A stretch of 64,000 nucleotides of DNA from NCBI RefSeq assembly GCF_020439865.1, contig NZ_JAGRPF010000214.1, positions 28,592 through 92,591 of the forward strand, read 5' to 3'. A model generated the notes under the pieces. That model did no database searches and was not told where the DNA came from. It saw only the letters and a list, made by a program, of their open reading frames with translations. The translations under genes and the position numbers were made by a program. Numbering within the stretch: the stretch's first letter is position 1; each line of letters begins with the position of its first letter. Below are positions 26,758 through 34,242 of the stretch, piece by piece. This stretch comes from Prosthecobacter sp. GTDB lineage: Bacteria > Verrucomicrobiota > Verrucomicrobiia > Verrucomicrobiales > Verrucomicrobiaceae.

Positions 26758-27515
26758 CAGCCTCTCCAGCCGCCGTTGATTTCGATTGTTTGCCCCGTCA
26801 CGTAGCTGGCCAGCGGCGAGCAGAGGAAGAGCACGACGTTCGCGACTTCCTCGGTCGTGCCGAATCGTGCGAGGGGAACGTTTTTGATCATCTCGGCGCG
26901 GACACTCTCGGGAATGGTGGCAGCCATGGCGGTGTCGATGACACCCGGTGCGATCGCATTGGCGCGAATCTGCTTCTTCGCTGCTTCACGACTGAGCACG
27001 CGCATCATGGCCTGCACACCGGATTTGGCCGAGGCGTAGTTGGCCTGGCCGAAGAAGCCCTGGATGGCCGCGATGCTGCCGAAGCTCACGATCGCGCCGT
27101 GATCGCGCATGATCTCGAGGGCGTATTTGCAGCAGTAGAACACGCCGGAGAGGTTCACATCGATGACCGCGTCCCATTCATCGAGCCCCATCTTGGCGAT
27201 GGTGCGGTCCTTGATGATGGCGGCGTTGTTGATGAGATAATCGAGTCCGCCGTGACGGGCCTGAACATCTCCCATCATGGTTTGCACCTGTTCGGGCTTG
27301 GAAACATCGGCTGCGATGATGCTGGCGCTGTCGGTGCGGGCGAGATTGAGTTCATCAGCGAGCGTCTGCGCATCTTCCGTGGTGCCCGGTGTGCCGAGGT
27401 GATTGAGCACCACTGTGGCACCGGCGCGGTGAAATGTCCGGGCCACCTGGGCGCCGATGCCCTGCGATGCGCCGGTGACGAGGGCGACTTTGTCTGTGAG
27501 GTCGATGTTGATCAT
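26757..27515 (-). CDS. SDR-family acetoacetyl-CoA/3-oxoacyl reductase
   Basis: 252 residues, classical short-chain dehydrogenase. Cofactor motif TGASQGIG, NAG-type strand YLINNAAI, catalytic Ser in IVSFGSIAA, and Tyr-Lys in NYASAKSGVQAM are all present. The family includes FabG and PhaB; the context with a thiolase and a CoA-transferase suggests acetoacetyl-CoA or 3-hydroxybutyryl-CoA as substrate and NAD(P)H as cofactor. It is the first gene of the three-gene operon and diverges from the glyoxalase-fold gene. Confidence 0.9.
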   Translation of the reverse strand: MINIDLTDKVALVTGASQGIGAQVARTFHRAGATVVLNHLGTPGTTEDAQTLADELNLARTDSASIIAADVSKPEQVQTMMGDVQARHGGLDYLINNAAIIKDRTIAKMGLDEWDAVIDVNLSGVFYCCKYALEIMRDHGAIVSFGSIAAIQGFFGQANYASAKSGVQAMMRVLSREAAKKQIRANAIAPGVIDTAMAATIPESVRAEMIKNVPLARFGTTEEVANVVLFLCSPLASYVTGQTIEINGGWRG

Positions 27516-27551
27516 GATTGAATGGCGGACAGTTAAACGGGCATTCGATGT

Positions 27552-27580
27552 TTGTCATTGCCGACAGCCTGTGGCATAAA
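27552..27580 (+). promoter_or_regulatory. Sigma70-like promoter of the glyoxalase-fold gene
   Basis: TTGTCA (27552-27557), a 17-base spacer and CATAAA (27575-27580). The start codon is at 27591, so transcription should begin only three or four bases before the ATG, leaving practically no leader. Confidence 0.45.
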
Positions 27581-27590
27581 CAAGTCAGTT

Positions 27591-27968
27591 ATGGTCAAAA
27601 AGCTCCTCCACACCCGCTACCGGGTGAACGATCTCGAGAAAACGGTGAACTTCTACACCCAGGTGCTCGGCCTGAAGGAAATCCGCCGCCACAAGTCGCC
27701 ACGAGGATCGGAACTCGTCTTTCTGCAGACGCCGAACAGCGATGAACTCATCGAGATCTGCAGTTATCCAGCCAGCGGGCAGGTTACGTTTTGCAGCGAT
27801 CTGACGCACCTCGCGTTCGAGGTAGACAGCATTGAGGAATTTGCGAAACATTCCGCCGCGCTTGGCTATCCGCTGTCTGACGGCCCGACGCAGAGCTCCA
27901 GCGGCGTTTTTGCCTTTATTGACGCCCCCGAGGGGTATGAGATAGAACTGATCGAATACCGGAAATAA
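27591..27968 (+). CDS. Glyoxalase/VOC-fold protein, lactoylglutathione-lyase-like
   Basis: 125 residues starting at ATG 27591. The first half has the pattern HTRYRVNDLEKTVNFYTQVLGLKEIRR of glyoxalase I, the second half LTHLAFEVDSIEEFAKHSAALG and ends APEGYEIELIEY. Metal ligands would be the His of HTRYRV, the Glu of LIEICSY, the His of THLAFEV and the Glu of EIELIEY, all present. Lactoylglutathione lyase is the closest description but other VOC functions are possible. It is followed by the toxin-antitoxin pair with a 17-base gap. Confidence 0.88.
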   Translation: MVKKLLHTRYRVNDLEKTVNFYTQVLGLKEIRRHKSPRGSELVFLQTPNSDELIEICSYPASGQVTFCSDLTHLAFEVDSIEEFAKHSAALGYPLSDGPTQSSSGVFAFIDAPEGYEIELIEYRK

Positions 27969-27985
27969 TCTGACTCACGAACGAC

Positions 27986-28264
27986 ATGGACTTTGACTGG
28001 ATCGGCGCCGCCTTCGACCTCACCCAACTTCCTCCCAAGGACATTGAGGAGTCGTTCGAGGATCCGTTCTCGATCAAATTGCTGCCTGACGGCCAGCACG
28101 AGGACGCCGAGGCCCGTTACTACAACCTGGGCAAGTCACTGCAGGGCAAGCCGGTGTACAGCGTGTTCTGGACGGACGGCAAACGCTACCGTGTCGTTTT
28201 TGCCCGGCTCATGACCCCGGGAGAGCACGACTTCTTTGAACGCAAGAAGGCGGAGGAAATGTGA
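27986..28264 (+). CDS. BrnT-like ribonuclease toxin
   Basis: 92 residues. The pattern follows the BrnT family: an N-terminal FDWIGAAFDL, a central helix ending FEDPFSIKL, a strand ARYYNLGKSLQGKPVYSVFW, a YRVVFARLMT strand and a final helix with HDFFERKKAEEM. In the family, the toxin is an RNase neutralised by the antitoxin encoded directly downstream. The classic WDP start and R-H residues are only partly matched, so this may be a diverged member. The stop overlaps the next gene's GTG start. Confidence 0.7.
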   Translation: MDFDWIGAAFDLTQLPPKDIEESFEDPFSIKLLPDGQHEDAEARYYNLGKSLQGKPVYSVFWTDGKRYRVVFARLMTPGEHDFFERKKAEEM

Positions 28265-28572
28265 GTTCACTTAACACCCTCATGGAGACCTCATCTGCCG
28301 ACTTAAAACCCATCCGTGCGTGGAAGGACGTGCCTGCCTTTGAGTCCGAGGAGGCGGAGGGGCGGTTTTGGGCGGAGCATCAGCTCGATGCCCGTCTGAT
28401 GCAGTCCTCGATTCATCGGGCGGATGTCCGCGAGTCCACCACGATCACGCTGCGCTTCGACCCGCGCATGCTCAGCCGCATCAAGCGTGTGGCCCGCCGC
28501 CGCTACCTGAACTATCAAAGCATGATCAAGCAGTGGCTGAGCGAGCGGATGGAGCAGGAACTGAAGGATTGA
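28261..28572 (+). CDS. CopG/BrnA-like antitoxin
   Basis: 103 residues. An N-terminal toxin-binding segment (PAFESEEAEGRFWAEHQ) precedes a ribbon-helix-helix domain (TTITLRFDPRMLSRIKRVARRR then NYQSMIKQWLSERM), typical of CopG-type antitoxins that bind DNA as dimers. I use the GTG at 28261, since GGAGG lies five bases upstream and the codon overlaps the toxin stop (ATGTGA). An alternative ATG is at 28282. It probably represses its own operon. Toxin first, antitoxin second is the order known for BrnT-BrnA. Confidence 0.78.
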   Translation: MSSLNTLMETSSADLKPIRAWKDVPAFESEEAEGRFWAEHQLDARLMQSSIHRADVRESTTITLRFDPRMLSRIKRVARRRYLNYQSMIKQWLSERMEQELKD

Positions 28573-28578
28573 GGCATG

Positions 28579-28610
28579 AAAAACCCGCGCTCCGTTTCCG
28601 AAGCGCGGGT
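28579..28610 (-). terminator. Terminator of the HU gene
   Basis: Stem ACCCGCGCT (28583-28591) with AGCGCGGGT (28602-28610), ten-base loop. On the minus strand five T follow, so it ends the HU transcript. On the plus strand there is no T-run, so it may serve the antitoxin transcript only weakly. Confidence 0.8.
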
Positions 28611-28629
28611 GTGAAACGGACGGCTCAGA

Positions 28630-28902
28630 TCAAATCGAGCTCTTGAGCGCGGAGGAAGCGACGAATCGAACGGTTCTGGAGGCTTTGATTTCGACCGGTT
28701 CCTTGGTCTTTGGATTGCGTCCCATGCGTGCCTTGCGGTCCACCGGTTTGAAGGTGCCGAATCCGATCAGTTGGACCGGTCCTTGTTTGACACCCTTGGT
28801 GATGGCATTGAGCACGGCGTCGAGGGCGTCAGAGGCGGCACGCTTGGAGGTGTCACCACCGAGGATTTCCTGCACGGAATCGATGAGTTGAGCTTTGTTC
28901 AT
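28630..28902 (-). CDS. HU-family nucleoid DNA-binding protein
   Basis: 90 residues, the usual length. It starts MNKAQLIDSVQEILGG, has the conserved VQLIGFGTFKP beta turn and the DNA-binding arm RKARMGRNPKTKEPVEIKASRTVRF (noted in part), and ends VASSALKSSI. HU dimers bend and compact DNA. The RNPxT arm motif with the flanking basic residues is intact. It has its own candidate promoter and terminator. Confidence 0.95.
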   Translation of the reverse strand: MNKAQLIDSVQEILGGDTSKRAASDALDAVLNAITKGVKQGPVQLIGFGTFKPVDRKARMGRNPKTKEPVEIKASRTVRFVASSALKSSI

Positions 28903-28970
28903 GGAAGTGTTTGGGATTCGTAGTTGGATTGAAAGCGGGTCTGTTCCAGAATGAATGCGGCGGGGCGTTT

Positions 28971-28999
28971 TTTATCGCGTGTTCCACTTCGTTTCACAA
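28971..28999 (-). promoter_or_regulatory. Promoter of the HU gene
   Basis: On the minus strand: TTGTGA (complement of 28994-28999), a 17-base spacer, and GATAAA (complement of 28971-28976). The predicted start near 28964 leaves a leader of about 60 bases. The region lies between HU and the divergent carbonic-anhydrase-like gene. Confidence 0.45.
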
Positions 29000-29021
29000 T
29001 CATAAATTCCTTCTTCTGATC

Positions 29022-29582
29022 ATGGGAAAACTAAAGAAATTCCTGCTTTCTGAGTCACAGCCTTCTGTAGCCGGTGATGTGTTCATCGCGCCCGGCGCCA
29101 TCGTGGTGGGAGCGGTTGAACTGCATGCCGAATCCAGCGTGTGGTACGGCTCTGTTTTGCGTGGAGACATCAATCACATTGTTGTCGGTGCCCAAAGCAA
29201 CGTGCAGGACGGCAGCGTTCTGCATGTGAGCGATGACTTTGCCTGCGTGCTGGGGGACCGCGTGAGCGTGGGGCATCGTGCCGTGGTGCATGCCTGCACC
29301 GTGGAAGACGAAGTGCTTGTGGGAACGGGTGCGATCATCATGGATGGTGCGCAGATCGGAGCACGCAGCATTGTTGCCGCCGGGGCGCTGGTGACAAAAA
29401 ACACGATCATCCCCGAGGGTTCGCTGGTCATGGGCTCGCCAGCTCGAGTGGTCCGCGCCCTGTCGCCGGAGGAGAGGCAGGCCAATGCGAAGCTTGCTCT
29501 GAAGTATGTTGAGGTGTCGCGTCGCTATCGGGAGCTGGGGCTTGGTGGGGATGCGGTGCGGGTTCGAAGCGGGTCAGCTTAG
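29022..29582 (+). CDS. Gamma-carbonic anhydrase-family hexapeptide-repeat protein
   Basis: 186 residues from ATG 29022; upstream frame lacks signal features. The body is a left-handed beta-helix of hexapeptide repeats (IAPGAIVVGAVELHAESSVWYGS and GDRVSVGHRAVVHACTVEDEVLVGTGAIIMDGA, quoted in part). Zinc-ligand-type His occur in SVLHVSDD and GHRAVVHAC, and QDGSVLHV matches the family. It ends with a helical segment (LALKYVEVSRRYREL). Some members are carbonic anhydrases, many (YrdA/PaaY type) have other or unknown roles. Confidence 0.88.
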   Translation: MGKLKKFLLSESQPSVAGDVFIAPGAIVVGAVELHAESSVWYGSVLRGDINHIVVGAQSNVQDGSVLHVSDDFACVLGDRVSVGHRAVVHACTVEDEVLVGTGAIIMDGAQIGARSIVAAGALVTKNTIIPEGSLVMGSPARVVRALSPEERQANAKLALKYVEVSRRYRELGLGGDAVRVRSGSA

Positions 29583-29643
29583 GCACAGAAAAACCCACCC
29601 TGTGTGTTGCCATCTTGCTGCGTGCGGTTTTTAGTTGGTTCCA

Positions 29644-30267
29644 ATGAACAAGGACGTCATCGAGGTACAGGTGCGCGCGGTGTTGCCGTTGGAGGGCAGC
29701 TTTGCCGTGTTTCTGGGCAATGAAACCAAGGTCTTCGTGATCTACATTGATGAGTCCGTCGGTACGGCCATCTCGCTGTTCATGCGCGGAGTCTCGAAGG
29801 AGCGGCCGCTCACGCATGACCTCGTCGGCCACCTGCTGCTGGCCTTCGGCGCGAAAGTGGAACGCGTGGTCATCAACAACATCAATGGCAGTGTCTTTCA
29901 TGCGCGGCTGATCATCTCCGCGGAGAACGAACTGCACACGACGCGCAAGGTGATCGAGCTTGATGCGCGTCCGAGCGACAGCATCGCGATGGCGGTGCAG
30001 CAGAGCGCACCGATCTTTGTTGCGCAGAAGGTGTGGGACGCGGTCGAAGATGTGAGCGAAACCCTTGCCCAGATTGAAAAGAAGGGGCTGGAGGCCCAGC
30101 AGGCTGCGGAGACTTCAGAGGACGACGACGAGATCGAGGAACTCAGCGATGAAGACATCAATACCATCGCAGGCCTTGAGCCAAACAAGGACGACGAGGA
30201 CTACGATGACGGCTTCGGTGATGACGACGATGAGGAAGGCGAGGAATGGAAGAAGGCGGACGGCTGA
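29644..30267 (+). CDS. DUF151 bifunctional nuclease-family protein with acidic tail
   Basis: 207 residues from ATG 29644. The first 130 residues fit the DUF151/bifunctional nuclease family: FLGNETKVFVIYIDESVG, RPLTHDLVGHLLLAFG, VVINNINGSVFHARLII, and the active-site string DARPSDSIAMAVQ. The final 70 residues are very acidic (EDDDEIEELSDEDI, then a run of Asp/Glu). The acidic tail is not part of the usual domain and is probably a regulatory or interaction tail; its function is unknown. Confidence 0.85.
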   Translation: MNKDVIEVQVRAVLPLEGSFAVFLGNETKVFVIYIDESVGTAISLFMRGVSKERPLTHDLVGHLLLAFGAKVERVVINNINGSVFHARLIISAENELHTTRKVIELDARPSDSIAMAVQQSAPIFVAQKVWDAVEDVSETLAQIEKKGLEAQQAAETSEDDDEIEELSDEDINTIAGLEPNKDDEDYDDGFGDDDDEEGEEWKKADG

Positions 30268-30292
30268 GGCGTCCGCTTCCGCATTTGCTCTG

Positions 30293-32608
30293 TCAGCGTT
30301 GCATCAAGGCATTGCGCAGTCGCAGCGCCTCGCCGTAACCGGGGGCGATGCTTAACGCCTTGTCCAGTGCTGCAACGGCCTCCTGCCTGCGGTTTTGCTG
30401 GGCGAGGATCGTCGCGCGGGCATAGGGGATGCCAGGATCACGTGGGTCGGCGAGTTCACCGCGTTGAAGCGCTTCGAGCGCACCTGCAATGTCTCCCTGC
30501 CCGTTTTTGGCGAGTCCAAGATTGTACCATGCGCGAGACAAGCCGGGATCCAGCCGCGTGGCTTCCTGCAGCGACTGGATGACGCCCTCCATGTCGCCAG
30601 TTTCGGCGAGCGCGAGTCCGAGTTCGTAACGATACTCGGCGTGTTTGGGCGCGAGTTTGATCGCATCACGCAGCTTGGCGATCGCCAGCAGGGTCTGGCC
30701 GGTGGTGCTGTACATCATCGCCAGATCATGATGGAAGGGGGGCGAGTTCGGGTCCCAGCGGATGGCGGTTTCCATGTGCTGGATGGCGCTGGTGGTGTTT
30801 TGCCGGGCAAATTCGAATTGTGCGAGCTGCATCTGACCGCTGGGCTGGTCGGCGTTCCAGTGAAGCATGTGCTGCAGGTCTTTGCCGGCGGCGGAATCGA
30901 GATTCAGACTGTCCCGCAGAGCCCAGGCGGCGGAGACGCGCACACCGCGGACGGGATCATTGAGCAACGATTCGATGGACGATCGGATGGAGCCGCTTTG
31001 CATCATCGGCTCGAGCGTACGGATGGCGCTTTCACGCACGAGCGGATGAGCGTGCTGAAGCTGGGCGCTGACGGCGGATTGAACCGAAGGCTGATCGATC
31101 CAACGGTCCAGCAGCAGGGTCGCACTGGCCTTCCAGTGCGGGATTTCGTCGCTGCCGAGCAATTCAACGAGCCCGTCCCTGGCTTCCACATTCCCATGGC
31201 GCGCTTTGGCGATCAGCGTGGCACGGGTGCGCGTCTTGCGGTTCATTTTGTCACCCCACCACTTCTGCGTGGCTTCGAGCGCCCAGTCGGTGTCTTTGTC
31301 GGTGTGGCACTTGTTGCACGCGTTGGGAATGTTGAACTGCTTGGTGAGAAGCGGATCAGGAATGGTGAAGCCGTGGTCATGGCGCGAGTGGCGCTGCATG
31401 TACACTGTTTGCGGCATGTGGCAGTTCACGCACTGGCCGCCGGCGCCAGCCGCCTGATGAAAGGTGTGTGCGTCTGGAACGATGGGAGGCGCGTTCGGGA
31501 ACCCGCCCGGTGTGTGGCAGCGCATGCAGAGCTGATTGCCGGGCAGAATCGTTTTCATGCTATGCATGTCATGGCAGTCCATGCAGCGGACTCCGGCGTG
31601 GTACATGCGGCTGCTGAAGAAGCTGGCGAACTCGTAGTCCTCGTCGCGAATCTGGCCGTCCGGGTAATAGGTGTCGGTCTGGTCGGTGATGGTGAGGTGG
31701 TAGTGGTCCCAGAAGGATTCGCCGGGCACGAAGTCGCCGGTGACTTCGCCACGCCGGGCGTGACAGCCGGCGCAGTTTTCGATGTGCTGATCGCGCGTCC
31801 ATTTCACGAGGGTGGGATCGCCTTTGGCTCCGGGATGCGCGTGCTGCCACTCGTTGTGCGGCTTCATGGGGCCGTGGCATGCCTCGCAGCTCACGGACAT
31901 TTCAGCCATGGTGGTGTGGTAGCCGTCCGTCTTGGTGTCGTAATTCTTGCGCAGGCGCGTGTTGTGGCAGGTGGCGCACATCTGGTTCCACACCATGCCG
32001 CGTCCGGTCCAGTGCCCCCACTCGCCGGGTTTGCGATCCTCATCGCCATACACGTCGAACCATTCGTTCTTGTGCGGGTCCAGGCAGGCCTCCATCGCCT
32101 GCATGCGACCGTTGCCTCCGCTCACGAGGAACTGCCGCAACGGATCATGACCGATGACGCGCTCAACGCGATAAGGCGTGATCTTGTCGCCGAAGCCGAG
32201 GGCGATGAGTTTGTAGTCGCTGCCATTTTTGCGAACTTCGGTGGTTTGCGTGCCGTGCTTGAAGCTGCGAGGAGGCACGAAGCCGGGATCATCGAGCTTT
32301 GGGTCGGGTTTGCGTTCCGCGAGACCGTGGTGGGAGCTCTGCCACTTGGCGAATTGATCGGCGTGACATTCGCGGCAGCTCTGCGAACCGCCATATTGGG
32401 AGAATGCCGCCTTTTCATCCGGCATAACATACGGATCCACCTTGGCGAGCGATATGACCGGCGGCGCAGGCAGCGGGGTGTACTTTTTCTGCGGCCATAA
32501 CGCCCAGGCGACAAGGAGGCCGATGGCCGCAACGATGCCGCCGAGAAACAGCCCCGCCTTCCACGATGGTGTGGGCGGCTGGCGGGCTGGCGGGGCTTTT
32601 TTCTTCAT
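30293..32608 (-). CDS. Octaheme c-type cytochrome with HEAT and TPR repeats
   Basis: 771 residues, anchored by an N-terminal transmembrane helix (about 19-38, LFLGGIVAAIGLLVAWALW) and facing the periplasm. Eight CxxCH heme sites are visible: CRECH, CATCH, CEACH, CAGCH, CMDCH, CMRCH, CVNCH and CNKCH, with spaced His that could be distal ligands. After the heme part come HEAT-like helices (MMQSGSIRSSIESLLNDPVRGVRVSAAW region), then about six TPR units (MYSTTGQTLLAIAKLRDAIKLAPKH onwards, quoted in part). The cytochrome part resembles cytochrome c554/nitrite-reductase-like families in which heme pairs pass electrons. A perfect hairpin sits two bases before its start codon. Downstream of ompA on the same strand. 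Confidence 0.9.
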   Translation of the reverse strand: MKKKAPPARQPPTPSWKAGLFLGGIVAAIGLLVAWALWPQKKYTPLPAPPVISLAKVDPYVMPDEKAAFSQYGGSQSCRECHADQFAKWQSSHHGLAERKPDPKLDDPGFVPPRSFKHGTQTTEVRKNGSDYKLIALGFGDKITPYRVERVIGHDPLRQFLVSGGNGRMQAMEACLDPHKNEWFDVYGDEDRKPGEWGHWTGRGMVWNQMCATCHNTRLRKNYDTKTDGYHTTMAEMSVSCEACHGPMKPHNEWQHAHPGAKGDPTLVKWTRDQHIENCAGCHARRGEVTGDFVPGESFWDHYHLTITDQTDTYYPDGQIRDEDYEFASFFSSRMYHAGVRCMDCHDMHSMKTILPGNQLCMRCHTPGGFPNAPPIVPDAHTFHQAAGAGGQCVNCHMPQTVYMQRHSRHDHGFTIPDPLLTKQFNIPNACNKCHTDKDTDWALEATQKWWGDKMNRKTRTRATLIAKARHGNVEARDGLVELLGSDEIPHWKASATLLLDRWIDQPSVQSAVSAQLQHAHPLVRESAIRTLEPMMQSGSIRSSIESLLNDPVRGVRVSAAWALRDSLNLDSAAGKDLQHMLHWNADQPSGQMQLAQFEFARQNTTSAIQHMETAIRWDPNSPPFHHDLAMMYSTTGQTLLAIAKLRDAIKLAPKHAEYRYELGLALAETGDMEGVIQSLQEATRLDPGLSRAWYNLGLAKNGQGDIAGALEALQRGELADPRDPGIPYARATILAQQNRRQEAVAALDKALSIAPGYGEALRLRNALMQR

Positions 32609-32610
32609 GA

Positions 32611-32630
32611 GTCCGCCAGACTAGGCGGAC
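32611..32630 (-). promoter_or_regulatory. Perfect hairpin directly before the cytochrome start codon
   Basis: GTCCGCC (32611-32617) and GGCGGAC (32624-32630) pair over seven bases around a six-base loop. On the minus strand the hairpin ends two bases before the ATG at 32606-32608 and takes the place of a ribosome binding site. No T-run follows, so terminator function is unlikely; control of translation initiation is the simplest reading. Confidence 0.5.
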
Positions 32631-32659
32631 GTGAAGCTCACGCAAGACGCGAGGACCGC

Positions 32660-34156
32660 TCAAAAATCGAGATAGATCTCGGCGCGGCGGTTGTGGCTGC
32701 GGCCTTCAGGGTTGTCGGAGCCGTCCTTCTTCTTGTTTGGACTGAGCGGCTGGGCTTTGCCGAGGGCTGCAGTCTCTACCTGAGCGGGGGGGACGCCGAG
32801 TGCGACGAGCTGCTGCTTCACTGCTTCGGCACGAGTGCGGGAGAGATGGATGTTGTAGCTGTCCTCGCCTTTTTCGTCGGTGTGGCCGGCGATGCGCAGT
32901 TTCTTGGAAGGATCGGCCTTCATGAGTGCAGCAATGACTTCGATCTGCTTCTGGGCACGCGGATGCAACTCGGCGCGGTCGTACTCGAAGTAGAGCGCCA
33001 GCGACTCGCCGCCTTTGGGGTTCTTCACGATGGGGGTGTAGGGCACGCCAAGTTTGGAGGCGCTTTTGGCGAAGGAGCCGAGGATGTCGGAGAGATTCAG
33101 CCCCACGATCTGCCAGGGATGGGCGATGTCGGCGCGCTTGAGTTCGATGCCGAACTCGGTGCTCTGCTGAAGCGTTTCCGACTGCACCTGTGCAATGACC
33201 CAGGAAACTTCGGGGTTGGCGATGGTGATGATGAGGGGCTTGCCGGGGTTCAGGGCGTACTGGCCTTCTTCAAAGACGATGCAAAGGCCGACCAGGCGCT
33301 CGACCGGTACCTTGCTGTCGTCCACGAACTCGCGGGCGGCGGAGAAATCATGCTTCAGGAGATGCCGGACAAAGTCACTCGCAAAGGCCAGCGCATCCGT
33401 GCCGTCATCCACGGTGAAAAGCTGCTTGGTGGGAGCCAGCATTCCCGGACGAGGCGGGGGGACAGCGCCGACAGCACCAGCCGCCAGACCTGGAGGAGGT
33501 GGCGCAGGCATGACCGCCACGACGCTGCTCATGGACTTCGGAAGGGTGGCTTTGGCAATCTTCCAGCCCATTCGTTCATCGCGCTCGAGATCGAGCTGGA
33601 TGTGCACCGTTTCCGTCGAGCCTGGTTTGGTGAAAGGAACCGCGAGACGGGTGCGGTTTTCCACCAGACCGAGCAGCTCCACCTGGTCTTCGGCGCCTGG
33701 CTTGTAACCCATTTCAGCGAGCTTTTGGAACAGCTGGGCCGCGCTTTCGGACTGGGCCTCATCTGCGGCTGCGGCGAGTTTGCCCGCCGAGGCAAAATCA
33801 CCGGCGGTGAGGCTGCGTGCGAGTTGCCTGCCCAGATCCAGCGGGCGGGCGAAGGCGAAAGCCACCGGAGCGGGCTTTGGAGCAGGCGGGGGCTCGACCT
33901 TGGGCGGCATTGCAGGTGCCACGGGAGTTCCCGCTTTGGCCGCATCGGCGGCTGCTTTCCCCGGTTCACCGGCGGGCGTCGTTCCACCCGCGGCAGCGGG
34001 GGCTGCGGCCTCCTGCGCATTCCCCTGCATCTTCTTTTTGGTGAACAGGAAGAAAATGGCGGTGCTCAGGGCCAGAGCCATTACCACGATCAAAATGGGT
34101 ACAATGCTGCCGCCGTGGACGGAACGGTCGGAGAGGGAACGGGACGAATGTTGCAT
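32660..34156 (-). CDS. OmpA-family cell-wall-binding protein
   Basis: 498 residues from ATG 34156 (a GTG 15 codons upstream is possible). One N-terminal transmembrane helix (IVPILIVVMALALSTAIFFLF) anchors a long Ala/Pro/Lys-rich linker, followed by two regions of mixed alpha/beta sequence (GRQLARSLTAGDFASAGKLA and FASDFVRHLLKHDFSAAREF). The last ~110 residues are an OmpA-like peptidoglycan-binding domain: LYFEYDRAELHPRAQKQIE, IAGHTDEKGEDSYNIHLSRTR and SHNRRAEIYLDF. The usual outer-membrane beta barrel is missing; it is inner-membrane anchored and probably spans to the wall. Confidence 0.9.
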   Translation of the reverse strand: MQHSSRSLSDRSVHGGSIVPILIVVMALALSTAIFFLFTKKKMQGNAQEAAAPAAAGGTTPAGEPGKAAADAAKAGTPVAPAMPPKVEPPPAPKPAPVAFAFARPLDLGRQLARSLTAGDFASAGKLAAAADEAQSESAAQLFQKLAEMGYKPGAEDQVELLGLVENRTRLAVPFTKPGSTETVHIQLDLERDERMGWKIAKATLPKSMSSVVAVMPAPPPPGLAAGAVGAVPPPRPGMLAPTKQLFTVDDGTDALAFASDFVRHLLKHDFSAAREFVDDSKVPVERLVGLCIVFEEGQYALNPGKPLIITIANPEVSWVIAQVQSETLQQSTEFGIELKRADIAHPWQIVGLNLSDILGSFAKSASKLGVPYTPIVKNPKGGESLALYFEYDRAELHPRAQKQIEVIAALMKADPSKKLRIAGHTDEKGEDSYNIHLSRTRAEAVKQQLVALGVPPAQVETAALGKAQPLSPNKKKDGSDNPEGRSHNRRAEIYLDF

Positions 34157-34242
34157 GGCCGGGAGGAGGCTGTCCTGTGACAGCAGCAAAGATGCCACCA
34201 CGGGCGGTCATGAATCAAGGCTTATTATGCGCCCGGTCTTGC

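Noticed and set aside
30395..32500. 701-codon plus-strand open frame across the octaheme cytochrome gene
   Set aside because: The minus-strand frame has eight heme motifs and repeats, so the plus-strand frame is a shadow.
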